Source: a virus
Direction: 5' to 3' (one strand)
IMG/VR virus record: IMGVR_UViG_3300020428_000110
Location: 1-21,850 of that record
DNA: 21,850 nt
The notes beneath the pieces were generated by a model that was not told the DNA's origin, ran no database searches, and saw only the letters and a list, made by a program, of their open reading frames with translations. This document shows positions 1-10,532 of the stretch, in pieces. A program made the position numbers and the translations under genes. Numbering within the stretch: the first letter of the stretch is position 1; every line of letters starts with the position of its first letter.

Positions 1-3000
1 TTTGTGCGTGTTACTAGAGATAGAAACGTATTTGAATTACTGCTTAAAGAAACAATTAATGGAATATATTTCTGCAAAATTCCTGTGGTGCAAAAGGAAA
101 ATGTTTGTATTATAGACAACACAACAACTTTCAATGATTTAATTTTTGATCCTGCAAGTGGTTATAAGCAAGATAGAATAAAAGTATTAGGATACTTGAC
201 TGAGTGGGACGGAAGCGGAGTATCTCCAGGCTTTATATTTGACGAAGCCAAAATACAAGAATGGGCACCATTCACAAAATATGCAATGAGTGATGTAGTA
301 AAACACAAACAGTTTTATTATACTGCAAATAAAAAATTAAAAGCAACAGAAAAATTTAATGAAGAAGAATGGCGTAGATTAGACAGTCGTCCTGAACCTT
401 CTTTGTATGCAAACTTTGATTACAAAGCAAATCAATTTGCTGATTTTTATGATTTAGATACAGACAACTTTGATACTGATCAACAGCGAATGGCCCAACA
501 CTTAATTGGCTATCAACCAAGAGAGTACTTAAGAAACATTATAAATGATGATGTTGCTCAATACAAATTTTATCAAGGATACATTAGGGAAAAAGGAACG
601 TCAAATGCATTGAGTAAATTGTTTGATGCTCTTGCAAGTGCAGACAAAGAAAGTGTTGATTTCTATGAGGAGTGGGGCATACGTAAAGGACAATATGGTG
701 CGTCGGATACTTTCGATGAAGTAGAATATGTGCTAGATGAATCTAAATTGAGATTGAATCCTCAACCAGTTGAATTAACAGATTTAGGCACAGGAGCAGA
801 AACAGATTTAGTATATAGAATACAATCAGGTGAAGTTTATTTAAAACCTGAAAATTATAACCACAATCCGTTTCCTATAAAATATGACAAAAATACGTAC
901 GTCAAAACTGCAGGCCCGGTTAATCCAATTGATATATCTGTAACAGTTGGCAGTTATGATGATTTGTTAACAAGCACATCTTTGACAACATTAAAAGACG
1001 GACAATATGTTTGGGTAGGAAACTACAACAATTCTTGGAATGTGTTTAGATATTCTAACACTAATCAAACAATTACAAGTGTCGTTGCAGGTTCAAATGG
1101 AATCACAGTTACAACTCTAAACAATGCTGAAATGACAGTTGGAGAAATTTTTATTGTAAATGCAAATGGTTCTGACTATGTGTTGAAATGTAAATCAGTA
1201 TCTTTGAATTCAATTGTGTGTGAACCTAAAACAGGATTCCAATCTATCACAACAGCAGTTGGATTTGTTAGACGACTTGTAACAAGTCGTGTGTCTGATA
1301 TTGCAGAAATCAATCAAAGAATTGTTGATCAAGGATTAAAAGATGACGAAAAATTCTGGGTAGATCAAAGTAATGATGGTAAATGGAAAATTGTAAACAA
1401 TAGATTTGTTTTCAAACAGCATGACACAGTAAGTTCAACAACGGATTCAGGTGATGTAAGTTTTGGACAGGTATTATCAGCAAACCAAAATAACACGATA
1501 CTATTAGTAGGACAACCAGATGAAAGTGATGGGCAGATTTATGTGTTCAGTAGAGGGACTGAAAGTGCTACATTAAAACTTATTCAAGTAATTCAATCAC
1601 CAACTGTAGATCCTATCTATCAGCAAGTTGATTTATTTGGTTCTAACAGTAAATTTGGTAAAGCAATGGAAATTTCACCAGAGGGTGATTACATTTTAGT
1701 TGGTGCTCCAGATGCCAGCAATCTAAAAACAGAATACAAAGGTCAATATGTTGATACACAAAATTATGCAACAGGAAATATTGTTCAGTACAAAAAACAA
1801 TTATGGAGAGCAACTAATCAAATTATTGGCGCAGATCCTTCTGTAGACTTCACAACTTTTGATGCCGCAGGTTTATACAACGAAGCAACAAATTCAGCAA
1901 TCACAAATCTTTTAATAGGTGATTATATTCACCCAGGCTCAACAACAAATCACCTTTTAGTTAGAGCAAGTGCTGATCAATACAACGGTACAAAAATTGG
2001 TGACAAATTGTACATGGATTATTTAAGTTTCACATCTGATTACAATCAAGACAGAAACAATTACACGAAAGATCCAAAAGGACCATTCGGACAGAACATT
2101 AGTCAATCAACACTTAAAAATGAACTGTTCCTATCTAATGCTGTACCAATAGTAGAAAAAATTGATGAAATATTAAAAGTTGATTTAACATTAAAAGACC
2201 CTGTTGTTGGTAATGTGTTGACAACAGATACAGCACAAGGAACAGTAGTGTATGTAAACAAAGTTGGAACAAAAACACTAATCTATTTGAAAGATGTGCA
2301 AGGAATATTTTCTACTTCAGATTCAATAAACTTTGGCAATTTAGAAATAGGAGCATATGACAGAGTTATTACAGAAGATTACAATCAACTAGGTGGTTGG
2401 TGGAGAGTAGATTTTCCAACAGCAGTATCTACAGACTTAGGTGCAGATACATCCAATCACCTAGTGATATATGATATTATAAGACAAAATATAACAAGAA
2501 CAGTTCAACATTTTAACAACTCATTGACGTATCCATGGACACCTATTACTCCACAACAAGGTCCAAGTTACACTGCAGAATTTGGAATGATATCTTATGC
2601 TCAGAGTTATTACATTGATCAAAGCACAAACAGTTGGCAGGCAAACGGTTCGCCAGTGAGTGTGTTAAGCAACAAGTATTTTATTAGAGCAGACGTTCCA
2701 ACAAGTTATCATGCAATGGGCAAACAGGCAGGTGATCAAATTAATGTTTGGTTCAACACTGTATCGAACAATAGATACACTTTCCCAGGATTGAATATTT
2801 CCAATGCTGACACAAATGGATTAAAAACAATCAATGATGTTTGGGAAGGATATGTTGATGTTGACTCTCAACCAGACAACAACGCAAACTTCTATGTGCC
2901 AACAGTTGGTGACGTTGTAAGATGCGATACAACTTACACAAACACAGCAGGATTTGGTGGAGAAGGTACCGTAGCGGCAATTCAATACACAGGATTGCAA

Positions 3001-6000
3001 AAATATAGATTATGGATTAAAAATTTATCAGGTAATGGTGTTCCATTTGTGCAAGGTTCCAATGCAGGGTTCAACGGAACAATCACTGTTGTAGGTACAC
3101 CAAACAGATTGTTAGGTAACATTGAACAAACAGCATTTACTGACAGTAATCAGCCTCCAGGAACACTTGGTAATTTACTAGTGTTTGAACACACAGCACC
3201 AATCAACTTCTCGGGCACAATTACAGAATACTTTGGAAGAGATATTGAATACTGGACTTGGGACGAACAAACATTAAACGGCATCAATGTTAATGCAAAC
3301 ATACCAAGTAGCACAAACAAAGATTGGATACAAGTTTACAATATTCCAGTAGGTGAAGGAGTGCAAAGTGCTTTCACTAACCAAGGTTGTTTCCTTGTGT
3401 ACAAAAAAGAAACTTCTGGACAATTTAGTTTTGCCGGAGGTTACAGCATACCTGATGCCGCAACTGGATTAAGATTTGGTTCACGTATTAAAATAAGAAC
3501 TGTGGGCAATGAAACTGTTGCTTATGTAGGAGCAGAAGGTGACAACACCACAAATTTACCTGGTAAAATTTATTTCATAGAAAACAGTGCTACAAAAAAT
3601 TGGTGGTTAGGTATTGATCCTCAATACAGAGGACCTTTTGAAAATACAGTGGCATACCAAACAGGTGAATTGGTTGTTTACAACAGTCAATTATACAAAG
3701 CAACAACAAATATGATTGCTGGTGTGTTCAATACAGCAAATTGGCAACTACAAAATACTCACACAGATTTCTTAGGCTATGTTCCAAATGATTCAGGAAT
3801 TGAATTAGAAAACGACAGTACTCTAGATCAAAACAACATGGTTCAGTTTGGAAATAGATTTGACATTGACACAAATGGAAACAATATAATTGCAAATGTA
3901 TTGTATTCAAATGACAGTCAAAAAATAATAGTTTACAGATTACATGACAATCATTACACATACAAACAAACAATAACTGCACCAGATGATTCAGGACCTA
4001 CAATTAATTTTGGTGCTGATATCAGTATCAGTGGCGATGGTGAATTAATTGCTATTGGATCTCCTCTAAAAGACTTCACTGATATAGATATGGGTGCTGT
4101 TTATGTTTACAAAAAAGCAACAAATGATTCAGGTTTGTATTCACTAACACAAACTTTAACAAGTCCTGCTAAAGAAGTAAGTGAAAACTTTGGATATGCT
4201 TTATCTTTCAGTGGAGACATACTTGCTGTAACAAGTTTAAAAGGTGACATGACAATTGACACAACTTTTGATGGTGGCACAACAAGTTTCGATAATGAAA
4301 TGACGTCATTTACAAAAATTGTACAAGACACAGGTACAATTCACATTTATGAAAAATTTGATAACACATTATTATATTCAGAAAAATTCACTTATGCAGA
4401 TACAAGCATACAGCAGTTTGGTTCTAATTTATTAGTAAATGTAAATCACGTTTATGTTGGAATGCCTAATCTACAATTAACAAATGAAGAAATAGGAACA
4501 ACTATTGATTTCCGTAGATCTCAAGATGCTAACAACTGGACTAGTGTACATGAAACTATTGGCGGTATTGAACAACCTGATCTTACAAAAATTAAAAGTG
4601 TATTCTTATACAACAAAAAAACAAAAAAAGTTTTAGCAAATCTAGATTATATTGATCCTATTTTCGGAAAAATTCCTGGACCAGCAGAAGAAGAAATTTT
4701 CTACAAAACAAAATATGATCCAGCATACTACAATCAATCAGGATCTACAAAGCAAGATGATTTAAATCATTGGGATAACAGTCAAGTAGGAAGATTATGG
4801 TGGGATATAAGCAAAGCACAATATTATTATCCGTATCAAAGTAATATAATTTTTAATAATGCTTATTGGAATAAATTGTTTCCAGGAGCAACAATTGACA
4901 TACATGAATGGACACAGTCAAAATACACACCTACTCAATGGAATACTTTAAGTGCAAGTACAGAGGGATTATCTTTAGGTATTACAGGTACAGTGTCAAA
5001 CACAAATAACTTTGTATTGAAAAAACAATATGACAAAGTTGCAGGTGTGTTTACAAATGTTTACTTTTATTGGGTAAAAGATAAAACATCTGTTCCGCAA
5101 ATTGAAGGTAGAATTTTATCTGCAAATGGCGTAGCAAAATTAATTAAAGATCCAAGATCTCAAGGTTACAAATATGTAACAATATTTGGTTCAAATAAAT
5201 TTGCAATAGTAAACTGTGGCGGATTAATAAGTGATAAAGATGCTGTAATAAACTTTAGATTGTTTAATACAACTACAAATAATGATATACATGAAGAGTA
5301 TGCCATAGTAACTGAAAATTTAGCGTCAAGCAAAATTCCAACAGACATTGAAACTGTTTGGTTTAATAGTTTAATTGGTTACGATGAATTAGAGAATCAA
5401 GTTCCAAATCCTGAAATAAGTGAAAAATTAAAATATGGTACATTGATGCAACCAAGACAAAGTTGGTTTAAAAACAAACAAGAGGCTTTAAAACAAGCAA
5501 TTGAAAGAATCAATAGTACATTAATTTCTAATTTAATTGTAGATGAAGTAGACTTATCTAGTTTAATTAAATCTGATCCAGCACCTTTAACTGCAACAGG
5601 CTTATATGATGTAACAGTTGACACTGAAAAAGATTTACAATTTGTTGGTGTTGGCACAGTAAAAACAGCAACGCTGGTTCCAACAATTGAAGACGGAAAA
5701 ATTAAATCTGTATTTGTTTCGGACGCAGGTAAAGGATATAAATTTAAACCAACAGTAACAATTAACACCACAACAGGATCAGGTGCAGTAATAGAATTAT
5801 CAATTGATGTAAATGGGTCAGTGTCAAATGCTGTGGTACGTGAACAAGGTAGCAATTACAAGTCCATCGACACAATTACAGTGCGTGACTTTAGTGCTTT
5901 AGTAAATGCTGACAGTACGGTGACAGGCAAATGGGCAATCTACTCTTACACAACAGAAGGTTGGACACGTACTAGAATACAAAGTTACAATGTTGGATTA

Positions 6001-9000
6001 TATTGGAATTATGCTGATTGGTATGATACAGGATACAGTGAACTAACTGCCATAGATAAAAAAGTTTCACAAACTTACGAACTAGATGCAGTAGAATGCA
6101 ATATTGGTGACATAGTAAAAATTGAAACTGTGGGCACAGGTGGTTGGTTACTATTAGAAAAAACAGATAATAAAGAAGATGTTGACTATACAGTAAATTA
6201 TAAAACTGTTGGAAGACAAAATGGAACAATTCAATTTAACACAAAATTATATGATTATGCTAATCAAAATATAGGTTTTGATTCGAACAGTTTTGATGTT
6301 CAACTGTATGACAGACAGCCTATTGAAGAAACAAGAATTATTTTACAAACTGTAAGAGATAGCATATTTGTTGAAGAATTAAAATTAGAATACAACAAAT
6401 TATTCTTTGCAAGTATTAGATATGCATTATCAGAAGATACTTTAAATGATTGGGTATTCAAAACAAGTTTTGTTACAGCACAACACAACGTAGGTGATCT
6501 AAAACAAAAAGTTACATTTAAAAACGATAATCTATCTAACTATGAAGATTATATTAAAGAAATTAAACCATACAAATCTAAAATTAGAGAATATGTAAGT
6601 TCTTATGATAAAATTGAACCTACTAATACTTCTTTAACTGATTTTGATTTACCGCCAAGATACATTAATGGTGTAATTACGCCTTCAAATATTAGAGTTG
6701 AAAATAATGCTTTAGTAAATGCAGACAATATAAACACTTATCCAAACAAACATTGGAAAGACAATGTAGGCTTTGCAGTCAAGTCTATTAACATAAAAGA
6801 AGGTGGCACTCTGTACAAAAATGCACCTACAATAGAAATAGTTGGAGGTGGCGGATCTGGAGCCACAGCAACAGCATATATTAAAAATGGAAAAATAAAC
6901 AGAATAAATGTTACAAATGGTGGATCAGGATATATTGGTGCTCCAGCAATAAACATTTTAGGATCAACTACAGGCACAGTTGCTCAAGCCAATGCTGTGT
7001 TAGGGGACAGTTTTGTTAGATCAACTCACATTGGTGTAAAATTTGACAGAACAACTGGAGACCTTTTACTTGCTAACTTAACAAGAACTGAAACATTCTC
7101 AGGAAACGCAAGTCAATTAAAATTTAAATTGAAATGGCCAATGGATTTACGTACAACAACGGTCAAAGTAAAAGTAAACAATCAATTAAAATTAAGAAGT
7201 GAATATACTTTTAATAATGAGTTAGATGAAACAAAATCATACACAAGAAATAGTGGATATGTTTCATTCACTTTGCCTCCGGCAAACAATGCAAATATAT
7301 CTGTGGAATATTTGATTGATCAAGATGTATTGCAAACACAAGATAGAGTAAATTTATATTACACACCAACTGCTGGAATGCCAGGCAAAGAACTTGCACA
7401 GGTAATTGAAGGTATAGACTATGGTGGTGTAGAAGTTCGTAGCATAGGATTTGAAAATAAATCAGGTTGGGACAACCAACCTTTTATGGATGGTGAATGG
7501 GACACTTATGATGAAAGTTATGAAGATGAAGTTTTCTATCTAGATCAAAGCACATTATCTTTAACACTTTCTAAAACACTTGAAGCAAATGTACAATACA
7601 ATGTATACAGAAACGGTAAAAGAGTTGATGATCCTAATTTTGGAACAGCACAACAAACAAATGTCAATGCTGTTATGGAAACAATTATCGGCGATGGTTC
7701 TACTAAAACTGTAGACATAAGTGCTGTTGAAACAGGCAATGACACAATCATAATCAGAAAATCAACAAGCGATGGTTCATTCTTACCTGATCCGGAAGAA
7801 GTTGACACACTTTTACAAGGTGGTGATTTGGCATACTCTACAGCACAAGGTTTAAGTGCTGAAGATATAAATGTTGATGGAGACGGCTTTGTAACTCCAA
7901 CATCATCTCATGGTCCAGAAGAATTTGTACCTGGACAAGTGTTAGATACATTAGACATACAAGTTTATGACAGAGGTTCAAACACAGGCAGTAAAATTAA
8001 CAGTTACAATTACATAGGTGATGGTACAACAACAGAATTTGCCTACACTGATTATCCGCAAAGTGCTGACGCTGTATTTGTTTCAGTAAACAATATTTTA
8101 TACAACAGTAATTTATTCACAGTTGATTATCAAAATAAAAAAATAATATTCAACAGTGCACCTACAAATGGCAATAAAATTAATTTTATTACTATGGGCA
8201 ATAACGGTGAATCTGTTTTAGATGTAGACACATTTACTGGTGACGGTTCAACAGTTGATTTTGTATCAAGAGCAAAATACACAGCAGGCAAAATTTCAGT
8301 ATTTGTTAGAGTAAATGGTCAAAGAACAACATACCAAGTTTTAGAAACAGACAGTTCTTTTGCTGTACCAAATAGAGTAGCAATAAGATTTAACACAGCG
8401 CCGGCAATAGACGCTGTAATTAGTATATGTGTATATGAAAGTGCAAGTCAATCCTTTAGTGAAGTTACTCAAAATGAATTTACTGGTGATGGAAGCACAG
8501 CAACATATCAACTATCTCCTACACCTTTTGCACAAAAACCTTTAACAACAAATGTAATTGTTAAGGTTGGAGACAATGTATTAAGAAGTGGTTGGTACAA
8601 ACAATTTAAAGTTTCAGTATTAAGAGAATACGAAATTGAAAACTGGCAAATAGTTCCGGGCAGTATAGGAACATCAGATGTAAGAGCATTTTTAAATGAT
8701 GTTGAAATGACAAGTTCACAATACAGATGGAATCCAGGAAATTCAAGTGTAACATTAGAATCAGGTGTAGGTGTTGTTGGCGATATTTTAGATGTGTTTA
8801 TAGACAATGGACAATACAGTGTATCAGATGCTGGTGTATTAACTTTAACGACTGCACCAACGCAGAATACAAAAGTAACTGCTTACCAGTTTAGTAAACA
8901 CGATATAGCAGATATAGAAAGAGAACAGGCAGATGTAATTGCAAGATTATCAATTACAGTAAACAGTGATGACTATTACCAATACAATCAATTAACAAAT

Positions 9001-9894
9001 GGTGTAATTTATCTACGTAAGCCGGCAGTTGATGCTCAATATGTTTGGGTTTCATTGAATGGCGAATGGTTGGCACCTAGTGTAGACTACACTGTATCAA
9101 ATGATCAAATGAGAGTATTAATTTCAAGAACTGTAAGTCAAAATGATCAAATAGATGTCATGCATTTCTCTGCTCCAAGTTTCATTGGAAAATTTGCATA
9201 CAGACAGTTCAAAGACATGATGAATAGAACGCACTTTAAACGCATAGGAAATGATAGACAATACTTCCTTGCAAATACATTGTACTGGTATGATAAAGAA
9301 ATTGTTTTAAAAGACGCAACAGGAATCACAGAGCCAAATATTAATGCTAGTTTACCTGGCATTATATTCATAGACGGTGAAAGAATTGAGTATTGGATTA
9401 AAGCAGGTAACAAATTACAACAATTAAGAAGAGGTACATTTGGTACAGGAGTACCAACTCAACACTTTGCTGACACTGAAGTTCATGATCAAAGTGGATT
9501 CCAGACAGTTCCTTACAAAGATGAGTTTGTATCAGAAGTGTACACAGGCGCAGATGTGTCAAATAATCAATTAACTATCTCGTTCACTCCAACAAATGTG
9601 AATCAATTTGAATTATTTGTTGGCGGTAAGAGACTGCGTAAAAACAGTATTTCACAGTATAATCCAGCAAACGGACAGGACAGTCCTGAAGCAGATGACA
9701 CTGTGTCAGCAGAATTCACAGTAGATGGTGTAAATCCTGTGATTACGTTTAACAATACACCAGCCACAAATGCCAAAATTGTGGTCATACGTAAACAAGG
9801 TAAAATTTGGCAAGAAGGCACAGATCCACTGAGTCAGACAGATAATGACATCGCAAGATTCATACGTCAAAAAGAAGTGGCTCCGCCGCAATAA
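1..9894 (+). CDS. Giant mosaic tail/virion structural protein, 5'-truncated by the window edge
   Basis: Probably a tail, tail-fibre or baseplate-associated adhesin of a T4-like marine phage. The frame is open from base 1 (TTT then GTG at 4). The first residues look like the middle of a domain and no ribosome-binding site can be seen, so the true start is probably upstream. Numbering from the GTG: three CBM5/12-like aromatic motifs lie near 87-123, 580-606 and 1210-1249 (pattern Y..G..V.Y....Y.A....W). A block starting YQPREYLRNIINDD at about 170 resembles a stretch conserved in large cyanophage structural proteins, from memory. FG-GAP-like propeller blades lie near 551-576 (FGKAMEISPEGDYILVGAP), 1336-1360 and 1396-1415. 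Glycine-rich GSGY modules lie near 1909-1953 and 2267-2320. GDGST-type beta repeats run from about 2563 to 2840. A FIDGERIEYW...LRRGTFGTG block sits near 3122-3165. No transmembrane segment is evident. The structural role is fairly sure; the exact virion position is not. Confidence 0.85.
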   Translation, partial: FVRVTRDRNVFELLLKETINGIYFCKIPVVQKENVCIIDNTTTFNDLIFDPASGYKQDRIKVLGYLTEWDGSGVSPGFIFDEAKIQEWAPFTKYAMSDVVKHKQFYYTANKKLKATEKFNEEEWRRLDSRPEPSLYANFDYKANQFADFYDLDTDNFDTDQQRMAQHLIGYQPREYLRNIINDDVAQYKFYQGYIREKGTSNALSKLFDALASADKESVDFYEEWGIRKGQYGASDTFDEVEYVLDESKLRLNPQPVELTDLGTGAETDLVYRIQSGEVYLKPENYNHNPFPIKYDKNTYVKTAGPVNPIDISVTVGSYDDLLTSTSLTTLKDGQYVWVGNYNNSWNVFRYSNTNQTITSVVAGSNGITVTTLNNAEMTVGEIFIVNANGSDYVLKCKSVSLNSIVCEPKTGFQSITTAVGFVRRLVTSRVSDIAEINQRIVDQGLKDDEKFWVDQSNDGKWKIVNNRFVFKQHDTVSSTTDSGDVSFGQVLSANQNNTILLVGQPDESDGQIYVFSRGTESATLKLIQVIQSPTVDPIYQQVDLFGSNSKFGKAMEISPEGDYILVGAPDASNLKTEYKGQYVDTQNYATGNIVQYKKQLWRATNQIIGADPSVDFTTFDAAGLYNEATNSAITNLLIGDYIHPGSTTNHLLVRASADQYNGTKIGDKLYMDYLSFTSDYNQDRNNYTKDPKGPFGQNISQSTLKNELFLSNAVPIVEKIDEILKVDLTLKDPVVGNVLTTDTAQGTVVYVNKVGTKTLIYLKDVQGIFSTSDSINFGNLEIGAYDRVITEDYNQLGGWWRVDFPTAVSTDLGADTSNHLVIYDIIRQNITRTVQHFNNSLTYPWTPITPQQGPSYTAEFGMISYAQSYYIDQSTNSWQANGSPVSVLSNKYFIRADVPTSYHAMGKQAGDQINVWFNTVSNNRYTFPGLNISNADTNGLKTINDVWEGYVDVDSQPDNNANFYVPTVGDVVRCDTTYTNTAGFGGEGTVAAIQYTGLQKYRLWIKNLSGNGVPFVQGSNAGFNGTITVVGTPNRLLGNIEQTAFTDSNQPPGTLGNLLVFEHTAPINFSGTITEYFGRDIEYWTWDEQTLNGINVNANIPSSTNKDWIQVYNIPVGEGVQSAFTNQGCFLVYKKETSGQFSFAGGYSIPDAATGLRFGSRIKIRTVGNETVAYVGAEGDNTTNLPGKIYFIENSATKNWWLGIDPQYRGPFENTVAYQTGELVVYNSQLYKATTNMIAGVFNTANWQLQNTHTDFLGYVPNDSGIELENDSTLDQNNMVQFGNRFDIDTNGNNIIANVLYSNDSQKIIVYRLHDNHYTYKQTITAPDDSGPTINFGADISISGDGELIAIGSPLKDFTDIDMGAVYVYKKATNDSGLYSLTQTLTSPAKEVSENFGYALSFSGDILAVTSLKGDMTIDTTFDGGTTSFDNEMTSFTKIVQDTGTIHIYEKFDNTLLYSEKFTYADTSIQQFGSNLLVNVNHVYVGMPNLQLTNEEIGTTIDFRRSQDANNWTSVHETIGGIEQPDLTKIKSVFLYNKKTKKVLANLDYIDPIFGKIPGPAEEEIFYKTKYDPAYYNQSGSTKQDDLNHWDNSQVGRLWWDISKAQYYYPYQSNIIFNNAYWNKLFPGATIDIHEWTQSKYTPTQWNTLSASTEGLSLGITGTVSNTNNFVLKKQYDKVAGVFTNVYFYWVKDKTSVPQIEGRILSANGVAKLIKDPRSQGYKYVTIFGSNKFAIVNCGGLISDKDAVINFRLFNTTTNNDIHEEYAIVTENLASSKIPTDIETVWFNSLIGYDELENQVPNPEISEKLKYGTLMQPRQSWFKNKQEALKQAIERINSTLISNLIVDEVDLSSLIKSDPAPLTATGLYDVTVDTEKDLQFVGVGTVKTATLVPTIEDGKIKSVFVSDAGKGYKFKPTVTINTTTGSGAVIELSIDVNGSVSNAVVREQGSNYKSIDTITVRDFSALVNADSTVTGKWAIYSYTTEGWTRTRIQSYNVGLYWNYADWYDTGYSELTAIDKKVSQTYELDAVECNIGDIVKIETVGTGGWLLLEKTDNKEDVDYTVNYKTVGRQNGTIQFNTKLYDYANQNIGFDSNSFDVQLYDRQPIEETRIILQTVRDSIFVEELKLEYNKLFFASIRYALSEDTLNDWVFKTSFVTAQHNVGDLKQKVTFKNDNLSNYEDYIKEIKPYKSKIREYVSSYDKIEPTNTSLTDFDLPPRYINGVITPSNIRVENNALVNADNINTYPNKHWKDNVGFAVKSINIKEGGTLYKNAPTIEIVGGGGSGATATAYIKNGKINRINVTNGGSGYIGAPAINILGSTTGTVAQANAVLGDSFVRSTHIGVKFDRTTGDLLLANLTRTETFSGNASQLKFKLKWPMDLRTTTVKVKVNNQLKLRSEYTFNNELDETKSYTRNSGYVSFTLPPANNANISVEYLIDQDVLQTQDRVNLYYTPTAGMPGKELAQVIEGIDYGGVEVRSIGFENKSGWDNQPFMDGEWDTYDESYEDEVFYLDQSTLSLTLSKTLEANVQYNVYRNGKRVDDPNFGTAQQTNVNAVMETIIGDGSTKTVDISAVETGNDTIIIRKSTSDGSFLPDPEEVDTLLQGGDLAYSTAQGLSAEDINVDGDGFVTPTSSHGPEEFVPGQVLDTLDIQVYDRGSNTGSKINSYNYIGDGTTTEFAYTDYPQSADAVFVSVNNILYNSNLFTVDYQNKKIIFNSAPTNGNKINFITMGNNGESVLDVDTFTGDGSTVDFVSRAKYTAGKISVFVRVNGQRTTYQVLETDSSFAVPNRVAIRFNTAPAIDAVISICVYESASQSFSEVTQNEFTGDGSTATYQLSPTPFAQKPLTTNVIVKVGDNVLRSGWYKQFKVSVLREYEIENWQIVPGSIGTSDVRAFLNDVEMTSSQYRWNPGNSSVTLESGVGVVGDILDVFIDNGQYSVSDAGVLTLTTAPTQNTKVTAYQFSKHDIADIEREQADVIARLSITVNSDDYYQYNQLTNGVIYLRKPAVDAQYVWVSLNGEWLAPSVDYTVSNDQMRVLISRTVSQNDQIDVMHFSAPSFIGKFAYRQFKDMMNRTHFKRIGNDRQYFLANTLYWYDKEIVLKDATGITEPNINASLPGIIFIDGERIEYWIKAGNKLQQLRRGTFGTGVPTQHFADTEVHDQSGFQTVPYKDEFVSEVYTGADVSNNQLTISFTPTNVNQFELFVGGKRLRKNSISQYNPANGQDSPEADDTVSAEFTVDGVNPVITFNNTPATNAKIVVIRKQGKIWQEGTDPLSQTDNDIARFIRQKEVAPPQ

Positions 9895-9897
9895 ATA
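9890..9897 (+). promoter_or_regulatory. Candidate T4-like late promoter (AATAAATA)
   Basis: The motif AATAAATA resembles the T4-type late promoter consensus TATAAATA. It overlaps the stop codon of the giant gene and lies about 20 bases upstream of the next ATG, the right distance for a short leader. The same ATAAATA core recurs before two other structural genes here. Transcription itself is not shown. Confidence 0.5.
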
Positions 9898-9917
9898 CAA
9901 TAGAAATTGGAGCATAA

Positions 9918-10529
9918 ATGAGTAAATTTAATGAAAACAACGGAGTTTTAATACAAGGTCATATTAAGATACATGACCCTGAATCAGGCGCTGTTTTCGT
10001 CAATAAACGCAATGCAATTCATTATGAGAACATGAGTGTTGCTTTAGCGGAGAGTGTTGCTAATCAAGGTCAAGGTTTTATTAATTCAATGGCGTTTGGT
10101 AACGGCGGAACAAGTGTTGATCCAACAGGAATTATTACATATTTGACTCCTAACAGTACTGGCACAAATGCAAGTCTGTATAATCAAACATACACCAAAG
10201 TTGTTGATGATAGAAGTGTTACAAACTTAGATCCTCAAAGAAACAAAATAGAAACTAGACACGTAAACGGAACAAATTACACAGATGTTCTTGTAACTTG
10301 TCTTTTAGATTACGGTGAGCCAAACGGACAAGATGCAGTTGATCAAGCATCGCAGGCAAATAGTTTATATGTGTTTGATGAACTAGGACTAGTAAGTTAT
10401 TCGCCAAGTGGCACAGGCAAACTTTTAACACACGTAGTATTTCATCCTGTACAAAAAAGTTTAAACAGATTAGTGCAAATAGATTACACTGTTAGAGTAC
10501 AAAGTTTGACAGGTTTTAACGAGGGGTAA
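9918..10529 (+). CDS. Conserved virion structural protein of marine T4-like phages
   Basis: A 203-residue protein, probably a tail or baseplate component. I see no enzymatic motif, signal peptide or membrane segment. The N-terminal part (VLIQGHIKIHDPESG, then VFVNKRNAIHYENMS, residues about 10-40) and the later FGNGGTSVDPTGIITYL stretch (near 56-72) resemble a small structural protein that sits beside tail-fibre genes in cyanophage genomes; that resemblance is from memory. The start is the ATG at 9918, preceded by GGAG at 9909-9912 with a 5-base spacer. The gene lies 23 bases after the giant protein and 3 bases before the next gene, whose GAGGGG ribosome-binding site is inside its own last codons, so translation of the two is probably coupled. 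Its partners are most likely the flanking tail proteins. Exact virion location is unknown. Confidence 0.7.
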   Translation: MSKFNENNGVLIQGHIKIHDPESGAVFVNKRNAIHYENMSVALAESVANQGQGFINSMAFGNGGTSVDPTGIITYLTPNSTGTNASLYNQTYTKVVDDRSVTNLDPQRNKIETRHVNGTNYTDVLVTCLLDYGEPNGQDAVDQASQANSLYVFDELGLVSYSPSGTGKLLTHVVFHPVQKSLNRLVQIDYTVRVQSLTGFNEG

Positions 10530-10532
10530 TAG

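Noticed and set aside
4-6. GTG as the true start of the giant protein
   Set aside because: The frame is open to base 1, there is no visible ribosome-binding site, and the first residues read like the inside of a domain, so a start outside the window is more likely.
5397-5855. 152-codon open frame on the minus strand (and other reverse-strand frames within the giant gene and fibre genes)
   Set aside because: It lies wholly inside a strong + strand gene, has no recognisable domain or ribosome-binding site, and its composition is what the complement of an AT-rich, Thr/Asn-rich gene would give.
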